DNA of 35,073 bases from Syntrophobacteraceae bacterium (GTDB taxonomy: Bacteria > Desulfobacterota > Syntrophobacteria > Syntrophobacterales > Syntrophobacteraceae). The DNA is taken from assembly GCA_031292215.1 (NCBI GenBank), contig JARLHO010000114.1, forward strand, positions 1 to 35,073, written 5' to 3'. The notes under the pieces were generated by a model, which ran no database searches, was not told where the DNA came from, and saw only the letters and a program-made list of their open reading frames with translations. The translations under genes were made by a program, and so were the position numbers. Shown in pieces: positions 1 through 7,269 of the stretch; the stretch's first letter is position 1, and each line of letters begins with the position of its first letter.

Positions 1-129
1 AACGGGGTGGCCACCAAGTACCTTCCGAATTACCTGGGTTGGCGAAGGGTGTATGAGAGGCCCCATGCGGTTCTCACGCCCACCGCGTGGATTCAAGCCG
101 CCTTGGGGAGATATCAACATCTAATGTGA
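1..129 (+). CDS. Transposase, C-terminal fragment (probable, cut by window edge)
   Basis: The first 42 codons from base 1 form an open frame ending in TGA at 127-129. The peptide contains VATKYLPNYLGW and ends ALGRYQHLM, which resembles the C-terminal tail of DDE-type insertion-sequence transposases; I cannot fix the IS family. Only the tail is in the window, so it cannot be said whether the gene is intact upstream. A strong intrinsic terminator follows at 160-183. I see no convincing terminal inverted repeat between the stop and the next gene. Confidence 0.5.
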   Translation, partial: NGVATKYLPNYLGWRRVYERPHAVLTPTAWIQAALGRYQHLM

Positions 130-159
130 ACAGAGCCAAATCTTTTACTCTGCCGATAG

Positions 160-183
160 AAAACCCGATCATCGGGTTTTTTC
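160..183 (+). terminator. Rho-independent terminator after the transposase fragment
   Basis: A 9-bp perfect stem (160-168 with 172-180) has a 3-nt loop and runs into six T residues (177-182). It lies 31 bases after the stop of the upstream fragment, so it probably ends that transcript. Confidence 0.75.
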
Positions 184-268
184 GTCTAGCTGAATCGTCG
201 CTCGTTTTTGACAGGATCCTTGCCCCCCGATTGGACAGTTGTTTCGTTTCTTCTGGCGCCGGCAGAGT

Positions 269-357
269 AAATCCCCCCAATCACCCTTTGCGAAAAGGGG
301 GGGGCGAGCTAAGCCCCTCCAGGCGCGAGTCATTGCAAAAGGAGATAGGTGAGCGAT
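269..357 (-). repeat. Dispersed GC-rich repeat, copy 1 (reverse orientation)
   Basis: Read on the minus strand it carries the shared unit: TTGCAATGAC, AGGGGCTTAGCTCG, a C-run, TTTTCGCAAAGGG and GGGGGGATTT. The same unit occurs at 2168-2224, 2407-2476, 10608-10714, 12205-12422 and 14901-14972. The segment GGAGATAGGTG at 340-350 matches the inner part of the terminal repeat of the complete element at 12205-12422. Confidence 0.7.
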
Positions 358-668
358 CGTATAGGAAACGTCAAGTTTCATTCCCGTTCAAACCGCGTCC
401 GAGGACGCGGCGGCCGGGCTTGAACGCAACTTCGAATCAGAAGGTGATTCCACACTGGGAACTCGGTTGCACTCGTTGATTTTCGCTGTTGACGTGAAAG
501 TCCAGTCGGGTGTAGTCACGCTAACGGGTTTGCCCCATCCCGTGTCGCGTATTGGGCCGCGCTCGGCGCCAAAAAATGATATGCTTTCGGCCTTTAGAGC
601 GATGCCCGACTGTCCGATGAGGAAAGATCGCAAGGTAATAACTTTAAAAGTCCAGCACGGAGATAGAG

Positions 669-1250
669 ATGCCATCCGCTGTCACTGCCAAATTGATTAA
701 CGCCATGAAACGGACCACCGATCGTATCGATGACTTTCTGGCGACAAACCCGACGATATTCGGTGAAGTTGATCCATCGCCATATAGTTACATGACATTT
801 TGTTCTTTTCTCGTGGTGGCATCCTATGCTCCTGGAAAAGAGCATTTTCCGAATACTTCGGTTGATCGTCAGGAAAGTGATACGGAAGAATTCAAAAATA
901 TTATTATCGAGACGATCGCCTACTCTGTATTGCAGCGTCATGCGGGCGCGATCGAATTGATGCGGAGCGAGGCGGAAAAAGATGAGCACGCCGCCAGGAC
1001 TAAGCAGCAGGTAGAAACATTTGTAAACGGGAAATATATCGAGTATTTCACATATTTCCAGATGGATGTAGAAGAATTGGCAGAGGGGAGGAGCTTGTAT
1101 AGGGAGCTTTCCACCGCTTTCATAAGAGATGTTTTGGCCGGGAAGGAGTCGGATTCGCCGCAGGAAGGACCCACGGCTGATAATGTGTCATTGGGGCTAT
1201 GCCTCTCGACTACGATTTCCGGATTGCTGTCATTTTTTGAAAGCGCCTAA
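669..1250 (+). CDS. Hypothetical protein, 193 aa
   Basis: I do not recognise this protein. The start ATG has a plausible ribosome binding site (GGAGATAG, about 4 bases upstream). The product is predicted soluble and largely helical, with a glutamate- and lysine-rich middle section (about residues 95-140), no signal peptide and no clear catalytic motif. The reading frame is more AT-rich than its neighbours, which together with the transposase tail upstream suggests acquired DNA. It stands alone: repeats lie upstream and the gene downstream is convergent. It may still be real, because it is long, starts well and has no long competing frame. Confidence 0.55.
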   Translation: MPSAVTAKLINAMKRTTDRIDDFLATNPTIFGEVDPSPYSYMTFCSFLVVASYAPGKEHFPNTSVDRQESDTEEFKNIIIETIAYSVLQRHAGAIELMRSEAEKDEHAARTKQQVETFVNGKYIEYFTYFQMDVEELAEGRSLYRELSTAFIRDVLAGKESDSPQEGPTADNVSLGLCLSTTISGLLSFFESA

Positions 1251-1312
1251 TTTTGCCTACCATGATAGCCAAACTCGCCGTAAGAAACGCTTAATGCGCT
1301 TTGGGCCCGTCG

Positions 1313-2038
1313 TTACGTAGAACTTGTGCAGAAGCGCTCCAGGCCAAACAGGTAGGCCGGAGCGGCAATCGTTGTGCCGTAGAAAAGTACGGGTTTACTG
1401 GTCAGAAACCGGCCGATGGTGTCGTTGCCGAAAGTGCTGCCGGTTACCAGCAGCAGATCGGCCCAATCTGCTGCTTCGACCGTTTTTTCAGGGCCTTCCA
1501 CAACCGTTCCGAACTTTTCCCGGCCGATGTTGTCCGCATCGAGGTCGAGCAGACGGAAGGGAAATGTTTTGGCCACGGCCTCGGCAATGCACGGCTGAAA
1601 GCCCACCTGGGTGACCTTCACGCGGCCGAAACGCTCCAGGATATAGGAGGGGATCCTGGCTGCGCATTCGGTTGGCCCCTTGTCCCGGCAATGGACGGTG
1701 TGATCGATTAGGCTAAGATGTCTAAATACCGCATTGAGGGCGGCGAGGAAAACCGCCCGGCGGTAGTTATTCTTAAGGGGCATGTCGAATATTTCACCCA
1801 GGCTGCCTTCAAAGTCGCCAAAATGATCGCTGAAAGCCTGCCCGAAGGCCCCGCGAAATTCGGCCTGCATCAGGCGCTCCCGACCCTTTTGCAACGGAAA
1901 GTCATCGCGTTCCGGGTCGCCGATTGCTTCCTCCGTGCTAAGAGCACGCGCTCGGATGACGACCTTTTCCCTGAGTAGATCGTTTTCTCTTACGGGCCGT
2001 AGAGCGCGGTTTTTTACCTCGTCATAAATATCGTTCAT
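1313..2038 (-). CDS. DUF4213/DUF364 (heavy-metal chelation-like) protein
   Basis: A 241-residue protein of the two-domain family in which an N-terminal DUF4213 region precedes a Rossmann-like DUF364 domain. Visible family marks are GDPERDDFPLQKG (about residues 40-52), RRAVFLAALNAVFRHL (about 93-108), THC-type text near residue 117 and DLDADNIG (about 170). Family members are proposed to bind metals or chelate compounds, often near metal uptake or nitrogenase/molybdenum genes, but no reaction is established. The start at 2038 is chosen because AAGGAGAGGG lies just upstream; an in-frame ATG at 2095 would add a poor 19-residue extension. It is convergent with the hypothetical gene at 669-1250 and has no operon partner here. 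Confidence 0.85.
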   Translation of the reverse strand: MNDIYDEVKNRALRPVRENDLLREKVVIRARALSTEEAIGDPERDDFPLQKGRERLMQAEFRGAFGQAFSDHFGDFEGSLGEIFDMPLKNNYRRAVFLAALNAVFRHLSLIDHTVHCRDKGPTECAARIPSYILERFGRVKVTQVGFQPCIAEAVAKTFPFRLLDLDADNIGREKFGTVVEGPEKTVEAADWADLLLVTGSTFGNDTIGRFLTSKPVLFYGTTIAAPAYLFGLERFCTSST

Positions 2039-2167
2039 TTCCCTCTCCTTCCCGACAGGACACCCGGGAGTGTGTTTCGTGTAAAAATAGCACAAGGACT
2101 ACTTGGTATCCATCCGGAAACTTACCGGTGGGCAATGTCCACTTATCCCTTGGCGAAGAATCGCTAG

Positions 2168-2224
2168 ATGGGGCTTGGGCTCAATCGCCCCCCTTTTTTT
2201 CAAAGGGGGGTTGGGGGGATTTCG
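2168..2224 (+). repeat. Dispersed GC-rich repeat, copy 2
   Basis: It carries GGGGCTTGGGCTCAATCG, a C-run, a T-run with CAAAGGGGGG and TTGGGGGGATTTCG, in plus orientation. It is nearly identical to the core of the copy at 10652-10714. Confidence 0.75.
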
Positions 2225-2406
2225 AGAACTCCGTCCATGTTCTTAGGAATATAGAGGTCGAAAAACCTGAGTACTGATAACCCTAAATTTGCAAGGATTC
2301 TTCTCTCATCTTTTATCCTGCCCTAGAGAGCCTGTTCTGCATCGGTCATCCTCTTGCGCAGTTTTCTCGCGAATGGTTTCATGCCGCCGCTAAAGGGAAG
2401 CATTTT

Positions 2407-2476
2407 AAAAACCCCCCCAACCCCTTGCAAAAAATTGAGGGATCGAGCCAAGCCCCTCCATGCGAGTCATTGCAAA
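2407..2476 (-). repeat. Dispersed GC-rich repeat, copy 3 (reverse, more diverged)
   Basis: On the minus strand it reads TTGCAATGACTCGCATGG, then AGGGGCTTGGCTCGATC, then TTTTTTGCAAGGGG and a G-run. It faces copy 2 across about 180 bases, the arrangement seen in compact form in the complete element at 12205-12422. Confidence 0.65.
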
Positions 2477-2651
2477 CCCGAATAGATCGGCTGCTACGTC
2501 GGGGTGACCAGTGCGAGTGCTAACGCCGTCACCGGAAATGTCCTGATCTATTTTGATTTTATGAGGTCCTATTCTGTTTTAAATCAAGGCGGGTTTGTGG
2601 CAATATTATCCGCGCTATTTCCTATTATTTTATAAACCCGAGGGGGATGGA

Positions 2652-3845
2652 TTGCTGAAAATACCTGCGGAAGAAATAGCCGGTCGCCTTGTGAGCTTAC
2701 AGGGACTTCTGGCGAAAAACGGCGTCGATGTGGCTATAATTCGCCATAATGCGGATCTCTTTTATTTTACCGGGACAGTCCAGGATGCGCACCTGGTTGT
2801 GCCGGCCGGCGGAAATCCCGTGCTGTTTGTTCGAAGAAATCTCGAACGGGCAAAGGAGCAGACACCGCTTCGTCCCATCGTGGCCATGAAAAGTCTTAGT
2901 GAGCTTGCGGGAGCAGTGTCTGCGGCGAGCCAAACCCGCGAGCCCGGCGTCATCGGGCTAACACTGGACGTCATGCCCGCCAATTTATTTTTCATGTTCG
3001 ATGAAAAACTGTTCCCCAAGCAGACGATAAGAGACATAAGCCCTCTGGTGCGTATGGTTCGCTCGATAAAATCCGCCTGGGAGATCGAGCAGATGCGAAA
3101 TGCGGCCAAGGTGGGCGATCTTGTCAAGGCGGCCGTGGTCGACTTCCTTCGGGAGGGTGTAAGCGAACTGGAACTGGATGCGGAGTTGGAAGCCGTTGCC
3201 CGCAAGGCGGGCAATATGGGACTCTACCGCGTCAGGACCTACAATAACGAGATGGGTTTTGGCCATATCCTCTCAGGCGCAGAAGGTGCGATCCCCGCCT
3301 ATCATGATGCCCCGACCGGTGGCCCCGGGCTCTGTTCGGCCTTCGGGCAGGGGGGCGGAATTCGAAAAATTGGACGAAACGAGGTGGTAAGCGTCGATAA
3401 TCTCGTTTGCGTAAATGGCTACCACAATGACAGCACTCGGAATTTTTGCATCGGTCGGCCTCCTCAAAGGCTTGCCGAGGCCTATGATTTCATAAAATCG
3501 GTGCATGTCCGCTTTCGCGAACTCGCCCGTCCCGGCAGTGTCGCCGGGGAACTCTACCAGACGGTCGTTCGATGGGCCGAAGATGGCGGATGGGGAAAGT
3601 GGTTCATGGGACATGCCGAACCGAGGATATCATTTGTCGCCCATGGCATCGGGGTCGAGGTGGATGAATTCCCGTTTATCGCAAAGGGCCAGAAAATGGC
3701 GCTCGAAGAGGGGATGATATTTGCGTTCGAGCCCAAAATCGTTATTCCCGGTGTGGGATTGGTCGGAATCGAAAATACCTATCTTGTAAACTCCGCCGGT
3801 ATCGAGTCGCTAAATATTGCCAGTGAAGAGCTGATAATACTGTAA
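2652..3845 (+). CDS. M24 family metallopeptidase (Xaa-Pro peptidase-like)
   Basis: A creatinase/prolidase-fold protein of about 397 residues. These enzymes cleave Xaa-Pro bonds or related substrates with two metal ions. An N-terminal creatinase-like domain (DLFYFTGTVQDAHL, about residues 35-48) precedes the catalytic domain. All five usual metal ligands can be placed: Asp in VSVDNL, Asp in HNDSTRNF, His in AHGIGVEVDEFP, Glu in FAFEPKIV and Glu in VGIENTYL. The start is set at TTG 2652 because AGGGGG lies just upstream and family members begin close to this KIPAEEI segment; an in-frame ATG at 2595 would add 19 unlikely residues. The exact substrate is unknown; such paralogues are common in anaerobic deltaproteobacteria. 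The stop codon abuts a strong terminator. Confidence 0.88.
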   Translation: MLKIPAEEIAGRLVSLQGLLAKNGVDVAIIRHNADLFYFTGTVQDAHLVVPAGGNPVLFVRRNLERAKEQTPLRPIVAMKSLSELAGAVSAASQTREPGVIGLTLDVMPANLFFMFDEKLFPKQTIRDISPLVRMVRSIKSAWEIEQMRNAAKVGDLVKAAVVDFLREGVSELELDAELEAVARKAGNMGLYRVRTYNNEMGFGHILSGAEGAIPAYHDAPTGGPGLCSAFGQGGGIRKIGRNEVVSVDNLVCVNGYHNDSTRNFCIGRPPQRLAEAYDFIKSVHVRFRELARPGSVAGELYQTVVRWAEDGGWGKWFMGHAEPRISFVAHGIGVEVDEFPFIAKGQKMALEEGMIFAFEPKIVIPGVGLVGIENTYLVNSAGIESLNIASEELIIL

Positions 3846-3895
3846 ACCCTTGCGGGGTTGGCGCAGGAGGAAATCGCACCTGCCCCGCAAGGGTT
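3845..3895 (+). terminator. Long hairpin terminator of the M24 peptidase gene
   Basis: Perfect 13-bp arms at 3845-3857 and 3883-3895 enclose a second pairing (GCAGG/CCTGC). The first arm begins at the last base of the stop codon. A moderately T-rich stretch follows a few bases later (TTTTGATTTT). Confidence 0.7.
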
Positions 3896-4338
3896 CCCGG
3901 CCGTTTTGATTTTGTGAAAATTTAGCTTTTCGTGCCGGCTAATCTATATTAAAATAGTAAAGAATGCATATAACGCATGGAACGCCTCGACCTTGCGGCC
4001 GCTGTTCCGACTCACTAAGCTAGTGTTACGTCCCGTAAGTTATATGTTATTGCCAACAAGCCAACGACGTAGGGTGGGCACGGCTTTTTTGTGCCCACCG
4101 GCTGCTTTTCAGTATCGTTGAATTTTCGGGACGCAACACTAGAAGCTAAAAGTTCATCTCCAGCTCGATTCATCGCTTTAGAAGCAAATTAATTGCCGCG
4201 TGGTCGATGTCGAATCTCCTCGGATGAAAGAAGGTACCTGGATCGCATGGAAGCGTGGCGCGGTGGCGTAAGGCCGTTTTTAAACCCGGTTTGTTTTAAC
4301 GGTGACACTGCTGTGCAAGCCATGCAAGGAGCCCCGTT
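3896..4338. other. Gene-free stretch between M24 peptidase and sigma-54 activator
   Basis: The stretch holds an AT-rich segment at about 3912-3975 that could carry the activator's promoter, the small inverted-repeat element at 4020-4142, and about 195 bases before the activator start in which I see no further gene. The activator's AAGGAG ribosome binding site is at 4325-4330. Confidence 0.55.
4020..4142. mobile_element. Miniature inverted-repeat element, 123 bp
   Basis: Terminal inverted repeats of 18 bp (CTAGTGTTRCGTCCCGWA type) at 4020-4037 and 4125-4142 match at 16 of 18 positions. Inside is a long hairpin, GGTGGGCAC/GTGCCCACC, around a T-run (4074-4098). The trinucleotide AAG lies directly outside both ends (4017-4019 and 4143-4145) and may be a target duplication. 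It has no coding capacity, so it would need a transposase supplied in trans. Confidence 0.65.
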
Positions 4339-6132
4339 ATGTACCATCTTTTGAATTTGCGCGCATGCGGGCGCCGTGTCGATATCGCAGCCGATCTGCC
4401 GGTCGCGCTGGTCGACAGTGAAGACGTCCTGGTGGCGGCGGTAAGCAAAAGCGGCCATCTCATCTATCACAACCGCTCCTTCATGAAGGCCTATCGGAAC
4501 CGCATCGCAGTGGCGGGGGGGATGAATCTGCGCGATGCGCTTCCCGAGTTGTGGCGTCGGATTCCGGACCTTCGTAGAGAGTCCCGAGACGATCTGGTAA
4601 AAGTTATCGACATCCATTCCGGGGTATCGGTAAATCCTATCGGCCATTTGCTGGTTTCGTTCAAGGAAGGCGCCAGGGACAATGGCGCCGTGGATTTTCG
4701 AGCGATGCTCGCCGAGCCCGAACACCCGCTGTTTTTGAATTCCTATATCGGCTTTTATGTCGCCGACCCTGAGGCGTATACGATACGGGTCAACCCGGCT
4801 TACGAAAAAATCGCCTTTCTCCCGGAAAGCGACCTTGTGGGCAGAAACTTGAGAGAACTCGAGGAACGGGGTTATTTTTCGCGTAGCGTCACCCTGCGCG
4901 TGCTCGAACAGCTTAAGCAGGGGAGCGCAAAAGACGTTACCCTTTTCCAGAAGATCATAACCGGGCAGGAAACCGTCGTTACGGGCAGGCCGATCTTTTC
5001 CGATGAAAAGAAATTGGAGTATGTACTGACCCTTGTGCAAAACATATTGCCGCTCGAAAAAATCGTTCGCAAGATCGAGGAATCCGAAGACAGGAGGCAG
5101 GTTTTCCCGCTTCGGGCAAAACCGGTTGGCGCCGGCCCGGCCGGGAATCGCGAGCGCATCGATGTCGTTTTTCCGGTGTTTGCCGACCTGCCCATTGTGG
5201 CGACAGACCCTTTGTCGCGCGCGGTGATGAGGCAGGCAGTCCACGCCGCCGGCTACAAATCGCCCGTTCTTCTCTGCGGGGAGACCGGGGTTGGTAAAGA
5301 CGTCATGGCGCAATACATTCACCGGGTCGGTTCCCGAAACGGAAATCTTGCCTTTGTCGCCATAAATACCTCTGCCATTCCTCAGGAACTACTCGAATCC
5401 GAGCTGTTCGGCTATGAAGAGGGCGCATTTTCCGGGGCCAAAAAGGGGGGGAAACGGGGGCTTTTTGAGGAGGCCCACGGCGGAACGCTCTTTCTAAATG
5501 AAATCAGCGAGATGCCCCTAAACCTCCAGGCAAAGCTTCTTTCCGCCCTCGATGAGGGCGCGGTGAGGCGCCTTGGCGGAAGTAAAACGAAAAAGGCCGA
5601 AGTCCGCATCATTTGCGCAACCAACAGGGACCTTGGCCGATGCGTGGCGCAGGGTTCCTTTCGAAGCGACCTGTATTACCGCATAAAAGTTCTGGCCATC
5701 GATATCCCGCCTTTACGGACCAGACCCCAAGACGTTCTCCCGCTGATCCGCCATTTCATGATGCAGATAACCCGCAACCACTCCATCATGCGATACTTAA
5801 GCGCGGATGTGCAGGACATCCTGCTCAGCTATCCCTGGCCGGGAAACATTAGAGAGCTTAGAAACGTCATCGAGAGGCTGGTGGTTTTTTCCACGACCGA
5901 ACAGATTTCGGTGGGAGATCTGCCATCGGAAATCCTGGGGAGCCCAGAGGTAAGCCGCGACGGCGAAGAGTTCGACCTGGAGGCCGGATTGTCGCTAAAA
6001 GATGCGGTAAGGCGCTTTGAGAGGCACATCATCGAAAAGACGTTAAAAAGATGCGGTCGGGTTTCCGCTGCCGCTTTAGCCCTGGCTATCGACCCTACAA
6101 CGCTCATCAGGAAACTCAAAAAGTCCGACTAA
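4339..6132 (+). CDS. Sigma-54-dependent transcriptional activator with PAS-like sensor region
   Basis: A 597-residue enhancer-binding protein. Two PAS-like segments (about residues 20-110 and 131-240) probably sense a small molecule. The AAA+ domain follows: Walker A GETGVGKD (314-321), sigma-54 contact loop GAFSGA (362-367), Walker B region GGTLFLNE (381-388), arginine-finger region FRSDLYYRIK (441-450) and PGNIRELRNV (501-510). A Fis-type helix-turn-helix closes the protein (about 572-594). Two departures from consensus are visible: GAFSGA instead of GAFTGA, and Asn instead of Asp in Walker B; both occur in some active members. There is no receiver domain, so control is by ligand rather than phosphorylation. 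The start has AAGGAG 8 bases upstream. A -24/-12 promoter sits 145 bases past the stop, so it probably regulates the lactonase gene and perhaps the abf operon. Confidence 0.92.
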   Translation: MYHLLNLRACGRRVDIAADLPVALVDSEDVLVAAVSKSGHLIYHNRSFMKAYRNRIAVAGGMNLRDALPELWRRIPDLRRESRDDLVKVIDIHSGVSVNPIGHLLVSFKEGARDNGAVDFRAMLAEPEHPLFLNSYIGFYVADPEAYTIRVNPAYEKIAFLPESDLVGRNLRELEERGYFSRSVTLRVLEQLKQGSAKDVTLFQKIITGQETVVTGRPIFSDEKKLEYVLTLVQNILPLEKIVRKIEESEDRRQVFPLRAKPVGAGPAGNRERIDVVFPVFADLPIVATDPLSRAVMRQAVHAAGYKSPVLLCGETGVGKDVMAQYIHRVGSRNGNLAFVAINTSAIPQELLESELFGYEEGAFSGAKKGGKRGLFEEAHGGTLFLNEISEMPLNLQAKLLSALDEGAVRRLGGSKTKKAEVRIICATNRDLGRCVAQGSFRSDLYYRIKVLAIDIPPLRTRPQDVLPLIRHFMMQITRNHSIMRYLSADVQDILLSYPWPGNIRELRNVIERLVVFSTTEQISVGDLPSEILGSPEVSRDGEEFDLEAGLSLKDAVRRFERHIIEKTLKRCGRVSAAALALAIDPTTLIRKLKKSD

Positions 6133-6154
6133 CTCCTGCGTTAATGCAGAGCGC

Positions 6155-6168
6155 CATGCAAAATTGCA
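6155..6168. promoter_or_regulatory. Possible operator with TGCAA-N2-TTGCA symmetry
   Basis: The 14-mer CATGCAAAATTGCA contains the inverted pair TGCAA/TTGCA separated by two bases. The identical 14-mer occurs inverted at 10995-11008 and with one mismatch at 10972-10985, so the motif brackets the 4-hydroxybutyrate genes. It could be a regulator site or part of a small repeat. Confidence 0.3.
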
Positions 6169-6276
6169 GGCGTTCCCGGGGCGCCCGCCCTTCAACAGTC
6201 TTTTTCCTAATCTCTTAGCTCCTTTACCCGCGCCCGTCTTGCAGGATATCCGTCAAAATGTGGCAAAATGTCGATA

Positions 6277-6292
6277 TGGCATCGGGTTTGCT
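6277..6292 (+). promoter_or_regulatory. Sigma-54 (-24/-12) promoter for the lactonase gene
   Basis: TGGCATCGGGTTTGCT fits the sigma-54 consensus TGGCAC-N5-TTGCW with one mismatch; GG (6278-6279) and GC (6290-6291) are separated by exactly 10 bases. It lies 122 bases before the lactonase start and 145 bases after the sigma-54 activator gene. Two direct copies of CAAAATGT (6254-6261 and 6264-6271) sit just upstream, unusually near for an enhancer site. Confidence 0.7.
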
Positions 6293-6413
6293 CTTACCCC
6301 TTATTGTTACTTTCACTGGAGATGAGGGCAGCGCACCAAAACGGCAAGTGTTCTTCGCAAATGCAGGGAACCATGGAATCTCCGCAACGTTTTGATGAGA
6401 AAAGGAGTGTAGG

Positions 6414-7193
6414 ATGAAGCTTTATCTATTTGAGGCCGGCGTTTTGAAGAGTCAAAAACACTACTTTACGCTTGGCCGTGACATCGGCAAGTCTTTCGAT
6501 GTGCCCGTTCCCTTCCTGCTGATCGATCATCCCAAAGGCAAGGTGCTTTTCGATACCGGCAATGCCTATGAAGTCATCGGCAACAAAGAAGAGCACTGGG
6601 GCGGGATCCTTGCCGCCTACGATCCGGTAATGACAGAGGATCAGTGGTGTGTGAACGCCATAAAGAAGGCAGGGGTTAGCCCGGAGGAGATAAAGTATGT
6701 TATCCTCTCCCACCTTCATTTGGATCATGCGGGTTGCGTAGGCCATTTCCCCAACGCAAAATATATCGTGCAGCGAGATGAGCTGCACTTCGCCTACGCC
6801 CCGGACTATTACATGAAAGCGGCCTATATCCGTAAAGATTTCGATAAAGACGTCCCGTGGGTGATCCTGGAAGGGTGGCGTGACGACAGGCTCGATCTTT
6901 TTCTCGACGGCTCGCTGATCATCTATTTCACTCCCGGCCACACGCCCGGCCACCAGTCGCTCTTGGTCAACCTGCAAAACAGTGGTCCCATGTTTTTCGC
7001 AGCCGATTCCTGTTACACGCTGGAAAATATCAACGAAGACGTTTTGCCCGGCCTCATGTGGAACGCCGGGGAGACTGTCCGATCCGTTCAGAGAATGAAA
7101 AACCTACGGGAGCTCTACGGGGCTCAAATCGTTACGGGCCACGACCCCGAGGCCTGGAAGCAGTTTAAACAAGCCCCGGGCTATTACGACTAA
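6414..7193 (+). CDS. Metallo-beta-lactamase-fold lactonase (N-acyl homoserine/gamma-butyrolactone lactonase-like)
   Basis: A 259-residue cytoplasmic hydrolase of the AhlD/AttM (BlcC) type, which open lactone rings with a di-zinc centre. The motif SHLHLDHAG gives His100, His102, Asp104 and His105; His176 (GHTPGH), Asp198 (AADSCY) and His243 (TGHD) complete the usual ligand set. Length matches the family. AGGAG precedes the ATG. The gene lies under a -24/-12 promoter, after a sigma-54 activator, and is convergent with abfT across a shared terminator. From the known gamma-butyrolactone activity of the AttM/BlcC branch and the neighbouring 4-hydroxybutyrate genes I infer that it may supply 4-hydroxybutyrate; an acyl homoserine lactone or another ester remains possible. 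Confidence 0.85.
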   Translation: MKLYLFEAGVLKSQKHYFTLGRDIGKSFDVPVPFLLIDHPKGKVLFDTGNAYEVIGNKEEHWGGILAAYDPVMTEDQWCVNAIKKAGVSPEEIKYVILSHLHLDHAGCVGHFPNAKYIVQRDELHFAYAPDYYMKAAYIRKDFDKDVPWVILEGWRDDRLDLFLDGSLIIYFTPGHTPGHQSLLVNLQNSGPMFFAADSCYTLENINEDVLPGLMWNAGETVRSVQRMKNLRELYGAQIVTGHDPEAWKQFKQAPGYYD

Positions 7194-7202
7194 AATAATT
7201 AA

Positions 7203-7240
7203 AAGGCCCCTTGCCTCCGAAACGGACGGCAAGGGGCCTT
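7203..7240 (-). terminator. Terminator between convergent lactonase and abfT genes
   Basis: Perfect 13-bp arms (7203-7215 and 7228-7240) form a GC-rich hairpin. On the minus strand it is followed by a T-rich run (TTTTAATTATTTTA), so it ends the abf operon. It may also stop the lactonase transcript from the other side, although the plus-strand T tract is weak. Confidence 0.8.
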
Positions 7241-7269
7241 GACCTTTGATCGCGTGCGCGTCTCGCGCA

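Larger units (their letters stand above)
130..668. other. Gene-free stretch with terminator, repeat copy and nested hairpin
   Basis: No credible coding frame is seen. It holds the terminator at 160-183, a copy of the dispersed GC-rich repeat at 269-357, and a nested inverted repeat at 386-425 whose inner arms CCGCGTCC/GGACGCGG are perfect and whose outer arms are GTTCAA/TTGAAC. From 426 to the start of the next gene I see nothing firm; short open frames there have no ribosome binding site or recognisable protein. Confidence 0.6.
2039..2651. other. Gene-free stretch with two facing repeat copies
   Basis: This is the divergent upstream region of the DUF364 gene and the M24 peptidase gene. Two copies of the dispersed repeat lie in opposite orientation at 2168-2224 and 2407-2476. 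The rest shows no coding frame with a ribosome binding site. AT-rich sequence at about 2545-2580 could hold the peptidase promoter, but no box pair is good enough to name. Confidence 0.6.

Noticed and set aside
386-425. Nested hairpin as a terminator
   Set aside because: The stem is strong but no T-run follows and no gene ends just upstream on either strand.
467-700. 77-codon plus-strand open frame and a 95-codon minus-strand frame in the same place
   Set aside because: Neither has a ribosome binding site or plausible protein, and the plus frame overlaps the start of the better-supported gene at 669.
4189-5322. Long minus-strand open frame (377 codons)
   Set aside because: It lies opposite the sigma-54 activator gene, encodes no recognisable protein and is explained by GC-rich codon bias of the real gene.
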